Of a stretch of DNA of 64,000 nt, positions 8,744 through 18,903 are shown piece after piece. The stretch covers positions 310,001 through 374,000 of the forward strand of contig NZ_WNKG01000004.1 in NCBI RefSeq assembly GCF_010119245.1, in the 5' to 3' direction. Numbering within the stretch: position 1 is the stretch's first letter; each line of letters opens with the position of its first letter. Both the position numbers and the translations under genes were made by a program. Origin of the DNA: Cyclobacterium salsum. Its GTDB lineage: Bacteria; Bacteroidota; Bacteroidia; Cytophagales; Cyclobacteriaceae. The notes under the pieces were generated by a model. It ran no database searches. It saw nothing but the letters and a program-made list of their open reading frames with translations, and was not told the origin of the DNA.

Positions 8744-8998
8744 TCAAATCTCCTGAAGCCGGATTTGATCCAGGTAAAATTTCATCCGTGTATGGCTTTG
8801 GTTCAAAAATTCAACCTTATCTATGCGATCGTATTTGTGGTTGTAAAAAACCTCCACATACTCTCTCCCTAGCAAATACAGGTTTACCTTATAGGCATAG
8901 TAGCGGATAGCCACGACAAAGGTGCCCTCGGTATATAGCTTTTGTATTTTCTTTGGAAGGGGAAGCCTTCTGAAATCTTCTTTACTCATGGTACGCAT
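8744..8998 (-). CDS. Small conserved-looking hypothetical protein
   Basis: 84 residues from the ATG at 8998 (MRTMSKEDF). A second ATG nine bases in (8989) is equally plausible, and a longer frame reaching 9079 starts in poor sequence. The protein is basic and rich in aromatic beta-type residues (YTEGTFVVAIRYYAYKV, YLLGREYVEVFYNHKYD), with no signal peptide or membrane helix. It reads like a small beta-rich cytoplasmic protein, but I do not recognise a family. Lack of motifs leaves function open. Confidence 0.55.
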   Translation of the reverse strand: MRTMSKEDFRRLPLPKKIQKLYTEGTFVVAIRYYAYKVNLYLLGREYVEVFYNHKYDRIDKVEFLNQSHTRMKFYLDQIRLQEI

Positions 8999-9198
8999 TA
9001 TAGGGCTCCTGTTTTTAGGCAGTAAATACCCTGTGTATTTAGGTTGTTGTGATCGCTTTGAAAGATTAAAAGTAACCAATTATTGCAGAAATCACATGGG
9101 TATCCAAACTAATTTCGCCCTCGTTTACCATCAAATGATGCCTGGTTTTTGCTTGTTCGGGACAGATTTTATATCATTGAGCAAATTTTGATTCTTTT

Positions 9199-9681
9199 AT
9201 GCAACAGCGAATGAATAGTGCCGGGTGGAGTTTTTTTGTACTGGGGCTGTTTTTACTTCTTTCCAGTGCTTGTTCTTCCTCCCGAAAAATCCGTCAGCAG
9301 CACATTGACCAAGTGGTAGCAACAGCAAAATCATTCCAGGGCACTCCCTATCGTTATGGAGGAATCAGCCGAACCGGGATGGATTGTTCTGCCCTGGTGT
9401 ACCTGTCGTTCCGCAGCGTTGGGCTCAATTTGCCCAGGATATCCGAGGATCAAAGCAGAGTAGGAAAACGCGTATCCAAACGAAAGCTACGAAAAGGAGA
9501 TGTGGTCTTTTTTGCTACTGGCAGAATGCGACGAAAAGTAACCCATGCGGGTATTATTACTGAAAAAAGACGGGGAACCACGTATTTTATTCATGCCTCC
9601 ACCTCACTTGGCGTTACGGAAGACAATATTCAGTCCCGGTATTGGTCCAGGCGCTGGGTTCGAGCCAGAAGAATGTTTTAA
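9199..9681 (+). CDS. NlpC/P60 (C40) cysteine peptidase lipoprotein
   Basis: 160 residues. Signal peptide with lipobox LSSAC at about residues 21-25, so likely lipid-anchored in the envelope. A compact NlpC/P60 domain follows: RYGGISRTGMDCSALVYL holds the nucleophile cysteine, VTHAGII the catalytic histidine and FIHAST the third polar residue. Family members cut D-Glu-diamino-acid bonds in peptidoglycan stems (gamma-D-glutamyl endopeptidase, Spr/MepS type). An alternative start four codons in (9211) is possible. It is a single-gene unit before the atpD promoter. Confidence 0.9.
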   Translation: MQQRMNSAGWSFFVLGLFLLLSSACSSSRKIRQQHIDQVVATAKSFQGTPYRYGGISRTGMDCSALVYLSFRSVGLNLPRISEDQSRVGKRVSKRKLRKGDVVFFATGRMRRKVTHAGIITEKRRGTTYFIHASTSLGVTEDNIQSRYWSRRWVRARRMF

Positions 9682-9787
9682 TTAGCCGCTCAAAAAACGG
9701 GTACGCCCAAAATGACAGGATTTTTTTGTATTAAAAATCTAGTACCATAAAAATGAAGGGCAAAGTGGATTAATTTTTAAAACATCC

Positions 9788-9817
9788 TTTGGTATTCAGC
9801 AATATTAACTAATTTTG
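9788..9817 (+). promoter_or_regulatory. Promoter of atpDC (Bacteroidota consensus)
   Basis: TTTG at 9788-9791 and TAATTTTG at 9810-9817, separated by 18 nt, match the Bacteroidota sigma-ABfr consensus (TTTG, 17-20 nt, TAnnTTTG). The atpD ATG is 48 nt downstream of the -7 element, a normal leader length. Confidence 0.75.
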
Positions 9818-9856
9818 CACTCGAATTAAAAAAAGTATTGTTCCTATTCATCTTAA

Positions 9857-11368
<1,512 letters not shown>

Positions 11369-11424
11369 TTCATTGCCGTTCTGAAACGTAAAACTTCTTG
11401 TTTTACTTCACCTTATCTTTAAGC

Positions 11425-11670
11425 ATGCATTTAGAAATCATTACCCCGGATAAAAAAATATTTGAAGGAGAAGTTTCGGAAGCTACCTTTCCAGGAGCGA
11501 ATGGTTCTTTTCAAATATTGAAAAACCACGCCGCCATCGTTTCTGCCTTGGAAAAGGGAGCCGTGTCCTATACCAGCAATGAAGGCAAAAAATCCCTGAT
11601 TGTGGACGGAGGAGTGGTGGAAGTAAATGACAATAAAATAATTGTTTTAGCGGAAAAAGTGATCTCCTGA
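11425..11670 (+). CDS. atpC: F0F1 ATP synthase subunit epsilon (short form)
   Basis: 81 residues from the ATG at 11425; an upstream TTG at 11398 would add nine residues that do not resemble the family. The sequence MHLEIITPDKKIFEGEV, then FPGANGSFQILKNHAAIVSAL and IVDGGVVEVNDNKIIVLAE, is the N-terminal beta-sandwich of epsilon that binds gamma and the c-ring. The C-terminal two-helix domain that inhibits ATP hydrolysis in E. coli is absent. Lies 56 nt after atpD and before a strong hairpin. Confidence 0.93.
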   Translation: MHLEIITPDKKIFEGEVSEATFPGANGSFQILKNHAAIVSALEKGAVSYTSNEGKKSLIVDGGVVEVNDNKIIVLAEKVIS

Positions 11671-11692
11671 TCCTTCCCTATAAAAATTACAG

Positions 11693-11727
11693 AGGGAGCC
11701 TTATTTGATTATGGCTCCCTTTTTTTA
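11693..11727. terminator. Bidirectional terminator between atpC and murQ
   Basis: Perfect 8-bp stem AGGGAGCC / GGCTCCCT (11693-11700 and 11713-11720) with a 12-nt loop, followed by seven T. It ends the plus-strand atpDC unit and overlaps the 3' end of the convergent murQ gene, so it may serve both strands. Confidence 0.85.
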
Positions 11728-12534
11728 TGTATTTAATGTATCCAAGGCTTTTTTCACCGATCCTTTCTCCATCAATAAGGCTTTAGCCTCTTCGTAATCT
11801 TCCAATCCCGCTCGCTCCATAAGCATTTTCACTGCCCGGTCGGTTATTTTATCATTGATGAGCTGAACATTGACCATTTTGTTATCCTCTACTCTTCCGA
11901 GCCGTATCATGCAGGTGGTAGAGATCATGTCAAACACCATTTTTTGCATGGTACCGCACTTCATTCGCGTACTGCCGGACACAAATTCCGGCCCGGTGAT
12001 GACTTCTACCGGAAAGTCGGCCGCTCCGGCGATTGGTGATTCCGGATTGCTGACCAGGCAGCCGGTGGTGATCCCCTTGGATTGACAGGCTTGTAGGGCT
12101 GCCAATACGAACGGCGTGGTGCCACTGGCTGAAATACCCAGCACCAGGTCCTTCTCGGAAACATCATGGCTTTCAAGAGCTTTCCAGCCAGCTTCACGGT
12201 TATCCTCTTCTTCCTCCCGGGCTTCTACCAAGTGAGCCACTCCTCCGGCGAGTATTACATTTACCACTCCTTTGGGAATCCCGTAGGTAGTCGGCAATTC
12301 GATGGCATCCAACACCGATAATCTTCCACCACTTCCGGCACCCAGGTAAAATAGCCTTCCCCCCTGCTCCAGCTTTTCCACAATTCCTTCAATCAGTTGA
12401 TTGATCTGAGGAAGTGCCGCCTCTATGGCCAATGCGACTTTCTTATCTTCTTTATTAATGTTGGCCGTTAGTTCCGTGACGGACATCTTTTCCAGATGTC
12501 GGTACAGGGAAGGCTGCTCCGTTATTTTTGTCAT
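11725..12534 (-). CDS. murQ: N-acetylmuramic acid 6-phosphate etherase
   Basis: 269 residues from the ATG at 12534; an in-frame TTG 18 nt upstream is less likely. SIS-domain protein with the MurQ pattern: ALPQINQLIEGIVEKLEQGGRLFYLGAGSGGRLSVLDA near residues 45-85, LAGG at about 100, ISASGTTPFV near 135 and EFVSGSTRMKCGTMQKM near 185. It removes the D-lactyl ether from MurNAc-6-phosphate to give GlcNAc-6-phosphate in cytoplasmic cell-wall recycling. No MurNAc kinase of the BadF type or MurNAc transporter is next to it. The ROK kinase 8 kb away is an unproven candidate partner. Stands at the edge of the glycan locus. Confidence 0.93.
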   Translation of the reverse strand: MTKITEQPSLYRHLEKMSVTELTANINKEDKKVALAIEAALPQINQLIEGIVEKLEQGGRLFYLGAGSGGRLSVLDAIELPTTYGIPKGVVNVILAGGVAHLVEAREEEEDNREAGWKALESHDVSEKDLVLGISASGTTPFVLAALQACQSKGITTGCLVSNPESPIAGAADFPVEVITGPEFVSGSTRMKCGTMQKMVFDMISTTCMIRLGRVEDNKMVNVQLINDKITDRAVKMLMERAGLEDYEEAKALLMEKGSVKKALDTLNT

Positions 12535-12572
12535 GCTGCTTAAATTTCGCAAATAATTGATAAAACATTAAA

Positions 12573-12782
12573 CTAAATAATTGGACGATCCCCGCTGTTT
12601 TTCTTCCTCTTGGGTCCCGATTCTGGTTTCAAGAGGGCAAAATCCGTTTCCAGGCGCTGCTTGAAAAGGGCTAAATCAGAGCTGTGAACTACCAGATTTA
12701 CCCCTTCTTTCATCCAAAACTGCTGCCGTTGAGCAGTCGAAGAGAAATGAATACCAACGGCCAAGCTGTATTGTTTACAACG
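12573..12782 (-). pseudogene. C-terminal remnant of an HpcH/HpaI-type aldolase
   Basis: The minus-strand frame ending at 12573 reads CKQYSLAVGIHF, then QFWMKEGVNLVVHSSD and FKQRLETDFALL. That is the pattern of the C-terminal end of HpcH/HpaI (2-keto-3-deoxy sugar-acid) aldolases: the AGIHF strand, the GANL strand and the HSSD helix start. Only about 65-70 residues of a protein normally near 255 are present. There is no ATG in frame; the frame runs open into the end of the 747-residue gene. The catalytic His, Arg and metal ligands, which lie in the missing part, are gone. I read it as a gene tail left after a deletion. Family assignment is from pattern recognition only. Confidence 0.5.
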
Positions 12783-12823
12783 GTTTCTCCTGACTGGATT
12801 TTGGTAAGAAAACTCATGCGTGA

Positions 12824-15067
12824 TTAAGGTAATAAGGGTTCGCTAATTACATCCAGGTATCTTCCCATCCAGTAAGGAAGCAGCCAGATATCTCCCGCAC
12901 TGTTTTCCTGCCTTCCGTCTCTTCCACCATCTAATCCAAAACGGTTGGCATTATGCTTGCGAATCTGCAATTCGTCCGGAGGCAGCACCTCCTGGGTCGT
13001 TTGCCTGCGGAAGTTTTCCTCCAGAAGGACGATATCGTTTCTATGGCTATTTTTTATGGTCCAATTGATCAGGTCCAGGGGATATTCCTGCAGGTACCAA
13101 ATGGCCTCTTCCAGATCGAAGTTTTCCGGCGAAACCAGTGCCGTGAAGATATTCCAAAGGCCATCTCTTTCCGGCCGCTCGGCTTCCCAATGGTCCACAA
13201 TGGCTTTTTGGTACATGTCCTTTAACTCATCTGTAAACGCATACCGGTACAAGCCCCAATATCCCAGGAAATACATTTCATCGTCTGAGTGGTTCCAGGA
13301 TTCGGAAAGCATGGCTGCCCACTCATCGCTGCCTTCTTTCGCTCGGCCTATTTCCTCCATGGGGCGCATCAGATTTTCCAGATACCCGTGGTTTTCCATA
13401 AGGTCATAGGCTCTTTCTTTGTAAATATCCCTTCCGGTAAAGTGGTAGGCTGTCTGCAACATGGCCACTATATTGGATGAATTCAATTTTCGATCTCCTA
13501 CCATCGTTGGAAAACCATTGACATATTCCGGATTCCACCTTCCCCAGGTAGTGGGTTCTCCATCATAATCAATCAGGTACCAATCGTTTTCAACGATATG
13601 CTGCATTAATTCGTCCAGTAGACGAATCGCCTTGGCCCGAACGGCTTCATTATCTACCAACTCCGCAATTACCCCAAATACAAATACGTGTCCGATGGCT
13701 TCATCACTGCTGGTCGTGGCTTTCCAGTCCCATTCCGGATCGGAAGCATGTTGCCAGCGCTCAGGGTCTGACAGCTGCTCGATGTAGCCGCTTCTCTCGA
13801 AAGATCGGGAAGGAAAACCCGGTACCGGATTAATCGTATAGAGCCGCTCCATGGCATCCAGAGACTCGCGCACATTTTGCAAGGCTTCGGCATCTCCTGT
13901 CACCGCATACCGGAACGCTTCACCACCCAAATACATGGAGGTCCACAGACCGTCGTTATCCGAGTCGCCTAATCTGCCTGTATCTACATTGCCCTTTTCC
14001 ATCCCTACCAGTGTGGCATTGAAACCATGACGAATATGCCGGTCTCTTACCTGATGATCGAAGTATGCAGCCTTTTCTGCGAGCGTCTGATAGGTAAATA
14101 CCAATTTGCCCAGGCCCTGTTCGGTTAACAACAAAACTTCGTTTTCACCTTTTTGACTGACGTGGATGACCTCCTCACCCGGAACCCACCGTTCGCCGTA
14201 ATAATAGTTGAACCCTCCATCTTCTTTCTGCATGAAGGCTCCCCTATCAGAACCAAACCAAAGCAACCCGTTAATTTCCGAAATGCTGGTCAATTTGGGA
14301 GAAGGTAAGGCTTCATTTTTGGTACCCCACATTTGGTCTTTCCCCAGGTCCCATTCAAAAAACCCATTGTCTGTGCCGATAGCCAGCCGGTCCTTTCCCT
14401 GACGAAATGCAAAGCAGGTAAAGCCCTCTCCGGTGGTAAGGGTTGATCGTTTCTGTTCCGATGGTGAGAATACACTTACCGAATTTGTGCTCAAAACGTA
14501 AAAAACGTTTCTTTCTGAGTCAAATGTAATATCCAACACAGGAGAACTAGTGGCCTTGGCCTTCCAGATTACTCCCTTAGGGCTTACTAAATGAAGGTCG
14601 CTACCATCGGAAACCAGGAAAGTAAACCCTTTACCGGACTCAAAAAGAGTTGCCCCGGGGAGCTCGTGAGGCAAATAAACACTTCCTGCCCAGGCATTGC
14701 TAAAAACAGCTTCATCATCCAAATAAACGAATTGTCCTTCCAGGCTGAGCATATCGCGGATAATTTTATCTTCCATGGGGAGGTAACTCCTGTCGGAAAT
14801 CAGTGTGCCCGGATATAGGAAAGCACCGGCATGGGTTCTCACTAATCCTGATGCCTCCAACACTTGAATGGTTCCATTTCTATCCGCAAATGCTTTCTTT
14901 AAAACCATGTCCTCGCTTGCAGCATATTTGACACTGTATTCTTGCACAAAAGGCTTATCCAGATGAACTTTCTTACTGGAAGCTGGTAAATTCTGGGCCT
15001 TTATTCCTAACGTGCTGGTTAATGTCAGTACTAATAGTACGAAGTATCTTAATGGGAAATATCTCAT
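12824..15067 (-). CDS. Exported two-domain protein: beta-propeller-like region plus alpha/alpha-barrel-like region
   Basis: 747 residues. Signal peptide 1-24 (hydrophobic core, cleavage near IKAQ). Residues about 30-345 are short beta repeats with phrases such as GSVYLPHEL, TFLVSDGSDLHLVSP, RLAIGTDNGFFEWDLG and GLLWFGSDRGAF, typical of propeller blades of the sensor-kinase/PQQ kind. Residues about 350-747 change to helical, tryptophan-rich sequence (DSDNDGLWTSMYLGGEAFRY, HVFVFGVIAELVD, WYLIDYDGEPTTWGRW, LLPYWMGRYL) resembling an (alpha/alpha)6 barrel as in several glycoside hydrolases and lyases. No named family or catalytic pair is recognised. The setting beside sialidase-like and deacetylase genes suggests glycan processing in the periplasm or outside the cell. 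Confidence 0.6.
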   Translation of the reverse strand: MRYFPLRYFVLLVLTLTSTLGIKAQNLPASSKKVHLDKPFVQEYSVKYAASEDMVLKKAFADRNGTIQVLEASGLVRTHAGAFLYPGTLISDRSYLPMEDKIIRDMLSLEGQFVYLDDEAVFSNAWAGSVYLPHELPGATLFESGKGFTFLVSDGSDLHLVSPKGVIWKAKATSSPVLDITFDSERNVFYVLSTNSVSVFSPSEQKRSTLTTGEGFTCFAFRQGKDRLAIGTDNGFFEWDLGKDQMWGTKNEALPSPKLTSISEINGLLWFGSDRGAFMQKEDGGFNYYYGERWVPGEEVIHVSQKGENEVLLLTEQGLGKLVFTYQTLAEKAAYFDHQVRDRHIRHGFNATLVGMEKGNVDTGRLGDSDNDGLWTSMYLGGEAFRYAVTGDAEALQNVRESLDAMERLYTINPVPGFPSRSFERSGYIEQLSDPERWQHASDPEWDWKATTSSDEAIGHVFVFGVIAELVDNEAVRAKAIRLLDELMQHIVENDWYLIDYDGEPTTWGRWNPEYVNGFPTMVGDRKLNSSNIVAMLQTAYHFTGRDIYKERAYDLMENHGYLENLMRPMEEIGRAKEGSDEWAAMLSESWNHSDDEMYFLGYWGLYRYAFTDELKDMYQKAIVDHWEAERPERDGLWNIFTALVSPENFDLEEAIWYLQEYPLDLINWTIKNSHRNDIVLLEENFRRQTTQEVLPPDELQIRKHNANRFGLDGGRDGRQENSAGDIWLLPYWMGRYLDVISEPLLP

Positions 15068-15369
15068 TGGTAATGTATCATTTATTTGATTGATTTTTTG
15101 TCGGATCTATAGCGCGTTTTAGGGGAATATCAACATCAGCCTGTGCAATCGAGCGGCTCTTCCAATTGTTCTAATTCCCAACAACCGTTAGTAATCAGAA
15201 AAGGTGTTTTTGGGTTAATCCGTTTAAAAATAAATTTGTCCGCCCTACCCAATGGGCAGGAGCGGACAAAACTTACCTAACCTAACTACTAAAGTCAAAC
15301 CAATTTCAACCTTTTCAGGTAATCGATCTGCTCATCTGTAATACAAGCAAACGCACAGGAAGTACTACC
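15068..15369. other. Intergenic region with an isolated hairpin
   Basis: 302 nt between two minus-strand genes. It holds an inverted repeat TTGTCCGC / GCGGACAA (15236-15243 and 15262-15269) enclosing a second small stem; with no clear T-run it may be a weak terminator or a processed leader structure. Just after the stop of the sialidase-like gene the same frame stays open for about 24 codons, which may be leftover coding sequence. No promoter was recognised. Confidence 0.45.
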
Positions 15370-16557
15370 TTAAAAAAAATTATTTGGATCAATTTTTACA
15401 TATTTTATGGATTTCCCTCCATCTGCCAAATGGTAAGAATACGTTACATGCACCATACCATCCGTATCTTGAATCAAAGAAGGGTAAGAAAAGCCACCGA
15501 AGTCTTTTTTCTCATCTTCCAGGTACATTTTACCCCGCCAGGTTCTCCCTTCATCATCAGAAACGTACATAGACAGTTTGTACCTGCCATCATCCACATC
15601 ATTTCCTAAAAAGAGCCAAAGGCCGTTATCCAATGCCAATAATTCCACACTGGCGGTATTGGGAATGGTGGACTTTTCACTGGCGGTCCAGGTCAGCCCT
15701 TCGTCAGTAGAATAACTGCGGTGCAACCTATTGGGAGCATCCCCACTATCCCGCATGATAGCCATAATTTCACCGTTTTCCCGCTGCGCTAAAGCGGGCT
15801 GAATAGGACCCCTTCCTACAATGGGATTACTGGCAACCCAGGTCTTTCCATCGTCATCCGATAGGGCTACCAATGAAAAGTTAAACCCGTCTGAATAAAG
15901 CGGTAACAACAACCTGCCCGACTGCAGAACCAGGGGCTTGATTCGGGTCATCCATCCGATACTGGTTTTTTTGCTATCCTTGCTCGCCTCAATAATCATC
16001 TCATCGTACAAAGGCGCATATTCCGCCCAGCCAGAAGTATTGGGAGGCAACTCTTTAAATTTTTGAACTACTTCCTGATGAAATTCTTCGCCTGGCTTGA
16101 GAAGTATATTGTCCTGCCAATCCCACATCGGGGCACCGGCATTATCAAATGCCGTACTGGTTCGTAGCCTTAGGATGCTCTGCTCCCAACGATTGGCTTG
16201 TACGGCTATCCACACTAAAAATAGCTTTCCCTCCTGATTTAGAAACAATACCGGGTTGCAATCGGGCAAACCGGGAGTATCTGCCATCAAAAAAGGAGCT
16301 CCCCATTCCGAATCCCGCTTTCTTAAGCGGGCACCCATAATCCGCACATCATCTGCTGTTCGCTCCCCGGAGCCTTCAAACCAGGCGGTAAGCAGGTCAC
16401 CATTCGGAAGCGCCACAATGCTGCTTCCATGCACATGTTGTCCTTGTAGAGGAAAAATCAACTGTTCCTGTTCGACAACTTTTTCTTTTGGAATGTATTG
16501 GCCATAACCAGAAATACCCAAAAGCATCGCTACCAGACCCGTTAAGAGTATTTTCAT
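15370..16557 (-). CDS. Sialidase-like BNR-repeat protein, exported
   Basis: 395 residues with a signal peptide (1 to about 19, ending GYGQ). Six-bladed-propeller sialidase fold of the predicted-neuraminidase (COG4692/BNR_2) type: opening HGSSIVALPNGDLLTAWFEGSGER, then Asp-boxes SDDDGKTW, STDEGLTW and SDDEGRTW at regular spacing, and RDSGDAPNRLHRS between. Family members include exo-sialidases, but many are specific for other sugars or have no tested activity, so sialic acid is only a possibility. It would act in the periplasm or outer membrane. It overlaps the upstream deacetylase by 4 nt (start/stop overlap), showing a tight operon. Confidence 0.8.
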   Translation of the reverse strand: MKILLTGLVAMLLGISGYGQYIPKEKVVEQEQLIFPLQGQHVHGSSIVALPNGDLLTAWFEGSGERTADDVRIMGARLRKRDSEWGAPFLMADTPGLPDCNPVLFLNQEGKLFLVWIAVQANRWEQSILRLRTSTAFDNAGAPMWDWQDNILLKPGEEFHQEVVQKFKELPPNTSGWAEYAPLYDEMIIEASKDSKKTSIGWMTRIKPLVLQSGRLLLPLYSDGFNFSLVALSDDDGKTWVASNPIVGRGPIQPALAQRENGEIMAIMRDSGDAPNRLHRSYSTDEGLTWTASEKSTIPNTASVELLALDNGLWLFLGNDVDDGRYKLSMYVSDDEGRTWRGKMYLEDEKKDFGGFSYPSLIQDTDGMVHVTYSYHLADGGKSIKYVKIDPNNFF

Positions 16558-17609
16558 TCTGCTCGTTTTCTTCGTTGCATTACTTCTTGCCAGGTAGTAA
16601 GGATAATTCCTTCTTCTTCAATAAATTGTTGTAAATCCGGATCCGTCATGGCCAACATGTCTGCATACCGGGACCCGCCGGAGGAGCTAATCCGGTCAAA
16701 AACTTTACGGTCTCCGTTGCTGTGGACAATGATCATCATCAACCCTGGTTCCATTTGGGTTAATACCGATTTAAATTGGGCTACCTTGTAATCTCCCCAA
16801 GCCTCATCACCAGGCTCACCATCAGGCTTCCAGTTACCACTTACCGTATGCAAATCATCCAATACCGGTAAACCAGAATTCCAGATTTGCTTACCCACTT
16901 CCGGAGCTTGATCCGCTAATGGGTTTTTCGGCAATTCCATTCCTTCTTTATAGCTCCCCTCTTTTTTCAGCTGTTTGATCAGGTTATTGTTCATGGAACG
17001 CATTAGAAGTTTGTTGTTTCCACCCGGAAACATGACGGGAATTCCGTAATCAACCCCAACTTTAATGTACCGCTCCAAAAAAGGTTGGTGGTAGAAAAGT
17101 GTTCCCATGTGGCTGTCCAAATGAGTTGGTTTTAGTCCCATATCCAGTGCCCGGTCTATCTGGGCTCGGATTTCCCGTTCCACTTCGTCGGGACTTGCAT
17201 TCCGTATTACCTCTTCCACAGAGGGCCAAAGCGCCCCTTCTTCATCCACCAGGCCGGGAACAGCCTCTTTTCCCGAGAGGGGGTGCCAGCGATAATCCTT
17301 CCACTCGGAGGTCAAGGTCAGGTGAATACCGGCGTCCATGGGCTCCTGGAGCGCATGCTTCACAAAACTTGCTGCCCAGGGACAAGGCATCATAATACTA
17401 CAGGAGGTAGCCACCCCCGACTCGATGGACTTGATCGTCCCTTCATTGGACTCATAGGACATGCCTGCATCGTCCACATGGAAAATTACCACTTTTTTTC
17501 CGGCAGGAAACCCCAGCTTTTCAGCATAAGTGGCTTCTTCCTGTCCTTTTACCATTTGGGCCGCTAGCACTACCAGGCAGCCTATAATCCAAAATACCTT
17601 CATATCCAT
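16554..17609 (-). CDS. Exported ChbG/YdjC-family carbohydrate deacetylase
   Basis: 352 residues from the ATG at 17609 (4 nt after the preceding gene); a second ATG at 17603 is equally good. Longer starts run into the previous gene. Signal peptide about 1-22 (VFWIIGCLVVLAAQMVKGQ). The YdjC/ChbG fold shows IFHVDDAGMS (metal Asp), GIHLTLTSEW (first His) and THLDSHMGT (second His pair). ChbG removes one acetyl group from chitooligosaccharides in the cytoplasm; this version is exported, so it would act on N- or O-acetylated glycans in the periplasm. Sandwiched between two sialidase-like genes with overlaps, it probably trims the same substrate. Confidence 0.8.
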   Translation of the reverse strand: MDMKVFWIIGCLVVLAAQMVKGQEEATYAEKLGFPAGKKVVIFHVDDAGMSYESNEGTIKSIESGVATSCSIMMPCPWAASFVKHALQEPMDAGIHLTLTSEWKDYRWHPLSGKEAVPGLVDEEGALWPSVEEVIRNASPDEVEREIRAQIDRALDMGLKPTHLDSHMGTLFYHQPFLERYIKVGVDYGIPVMFPGGNNKLLMRSMNNNLIKQLKKEGSYKEGMELPKNPLADQAPEVGKQIWNSGLPVLDDLHTVSGNWKPDGEPGDEAWGDYKVAQFKSVLTQMEPGLMMIIVHSNGDRKVFDRISSSGGSRYADMLAMTDPDLQQFIEEEGIILTTWQEVMQRRKRAE

Positions 17610-17613
17610 TCCG

Positions 17614-18720
17614 TTAAATTCCTTCCAATTTCCCTTTCCAAAAAGCCACTCGCTGCCGGTTCCAGGTATAACAAGCAACTAAATGACCCTCTTCGTAAAA
17701 CATCGCCGGGTAGGACAACTCATCCTCATCCCCTTCTCCCTTTTCAATATCAAATTTCGGGCCCCATGTATACCCGTTGTCCAGAGATACCGATACGGAT
17801 ATCGGATATCGCGCTCCCCAGTTCTCTGAAACCGGATTATAGATAACTGCGATTTTCTCGCCGCCCAAATGAGCGACATCAATACCACTATTATTGTTTG
17901 GCAGTGAGATTTCTTCTACAGGCGACCAGGTCTTGCCGTAATCTTCTGAATCCGCCCGGCAGATATTTCCAGAACTACTCCGCATCAGCATGTGTACATG
18001 TCCCGGTTTCGATTCCCATAAAGCTGGTTGAATCACGCCTTCGCCATTTATCTCGTTCCGATCCATTTCCAATTTATCCGTCGCCTCCCAGGTCTTTCCC
18101 TCGTCCGCTGACCGGTCCACAAATACTGTCCAAACTTTGTTCTTCTCATCAGAAGCTGGGGCCAGCCAGGTTCCATCTGAAAGTACCAGCATGTGGTTTC
18201 TTACCGGGCCCCGTCCCCCTTTATCCCCAGGAACTAATTCTCTGGCTTCTGACCAACTGTCTCCACCATCTTCCGAAACCTGCACCCAGGTTTCCCAGTA
18301 ATCAATCTCTTTTCCAACTTTAAAAAACAAATATACCTTCCCGTCCGGAGCCTGAAAGAGTACGGGGTTCCAGTGGGGGTCATTACGAACTTTTACCAGC
18401 AACTCGGGTTCCGACCAGTTTCCCGGTTTCCCCTTGGCCGTCCAGATGCCCACATCGTCATTTTTTTCATGAGAACCCGCAAACCAAGCTACCAAATATT
18501 CTTCTCCATCCAAAGGGATCATGGTAGAGGCATGGCTCTGCGCAAATGGTCTGTCATCACCAAACACATGTTCGTATTGAACGGTATTCACGGTTATTTC
18601 TTGATCGGCTTGCATCTCGGGTTCAGCTTCTTGTGAGGTATCCGAGACGGAACCCCCACAGGAAAAAGCAGTAAATAGGGCTACAAAGGTGCCAATTATC
18701 AAACTACTATTTTTCATCAT
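17614..18720 (-). CDS. Sialidase-like BNR-repeat lipoprotein
   Basis: 368 residues with a lipoprotein signal (LFTAFSC, cysteine near residue 21), so probably anchored in the envelope, perhaps surface-exposed. COG4692-like propeller: QSHASTMIPLDGEEYLVAWFAGS near residue 60, and Asp-boxes SEDGGDSW, SADEGKTW, SEDYGKTW and SLDNGYTW. The second sialidase-like gene in the operon, it differs from the 395-residue one in anchoring and loops, so the two may cut different linkages. First gene of a three-gene operon with the deacetylase (4-nt gap). No consensus promoter was found in the 183 nt upstream, which suggests regulated expression or read-through from the phosphatase gene. Confidence 0.78.
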   Translation of the reverse strand: MMKNSSLIIGTFVALFTAFSCGGSVSDTSQEAEPEMQADQEITVNTVQYEHVFGDDRPFAQSHASTMIPLDGEEYLVAWFAGSHEKNDDVGIWTAKGKPGNWSEPELLVKVRNDPHWNPVLFQAPDGKVYLFFKVGKEIDYWETWVQVSEDGGDSWSEARELVPGDKGGRGPVRNHMLVLSDGTWLAPASDEKNKVWTVFVDRSADEGKTWEATDKLEMDRNEINGEGVIQPALWESKPGHVHMLMRSSSGNICRADSEDYGKTWSPVEEISLPNNNSGIDVAHLGGEKIAVIYNPVSENWGARYPISVSVSLDNGYTWGPKFDIEKGEGDEDELSYPAMFYEEGHLVACYTWNRQRVAFWKGKLEGI

Positions 18721-18903
18721 TTTCTTAGAATTATTTATTTGTGGATAGACAAGATGGCAAATGTGGATCTGTGCTGGATTCTAGTCGTTTCTATTGATAC
18801 TGGAAAATCGATTTTTAAACATTAGCATCTATGCTGGTTTCAAAGGGGGGGTATTTCCTGGCCACAAACCGTCCATCAATGACGTTTTTGTAACGTACAT
18901 TAT

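Noticed and set aside
15236-15269. A small regulatory RNA or riboswitch in the gap before the 747-residue gene.
   Set aside because: Only one inverted repeat is present, with no conserved aptamer-like core; recorded as a simple hairpin.
15296-15369. About 24 open codons directly after the stop of the 395-residue sialidase-like gene, reading ACITDEQIDYLKRLKLV before a second stop.
   Set aside because: Looks like it could be the tail of another protein or a read-through extension, but it is too short to name or to separate from chance.
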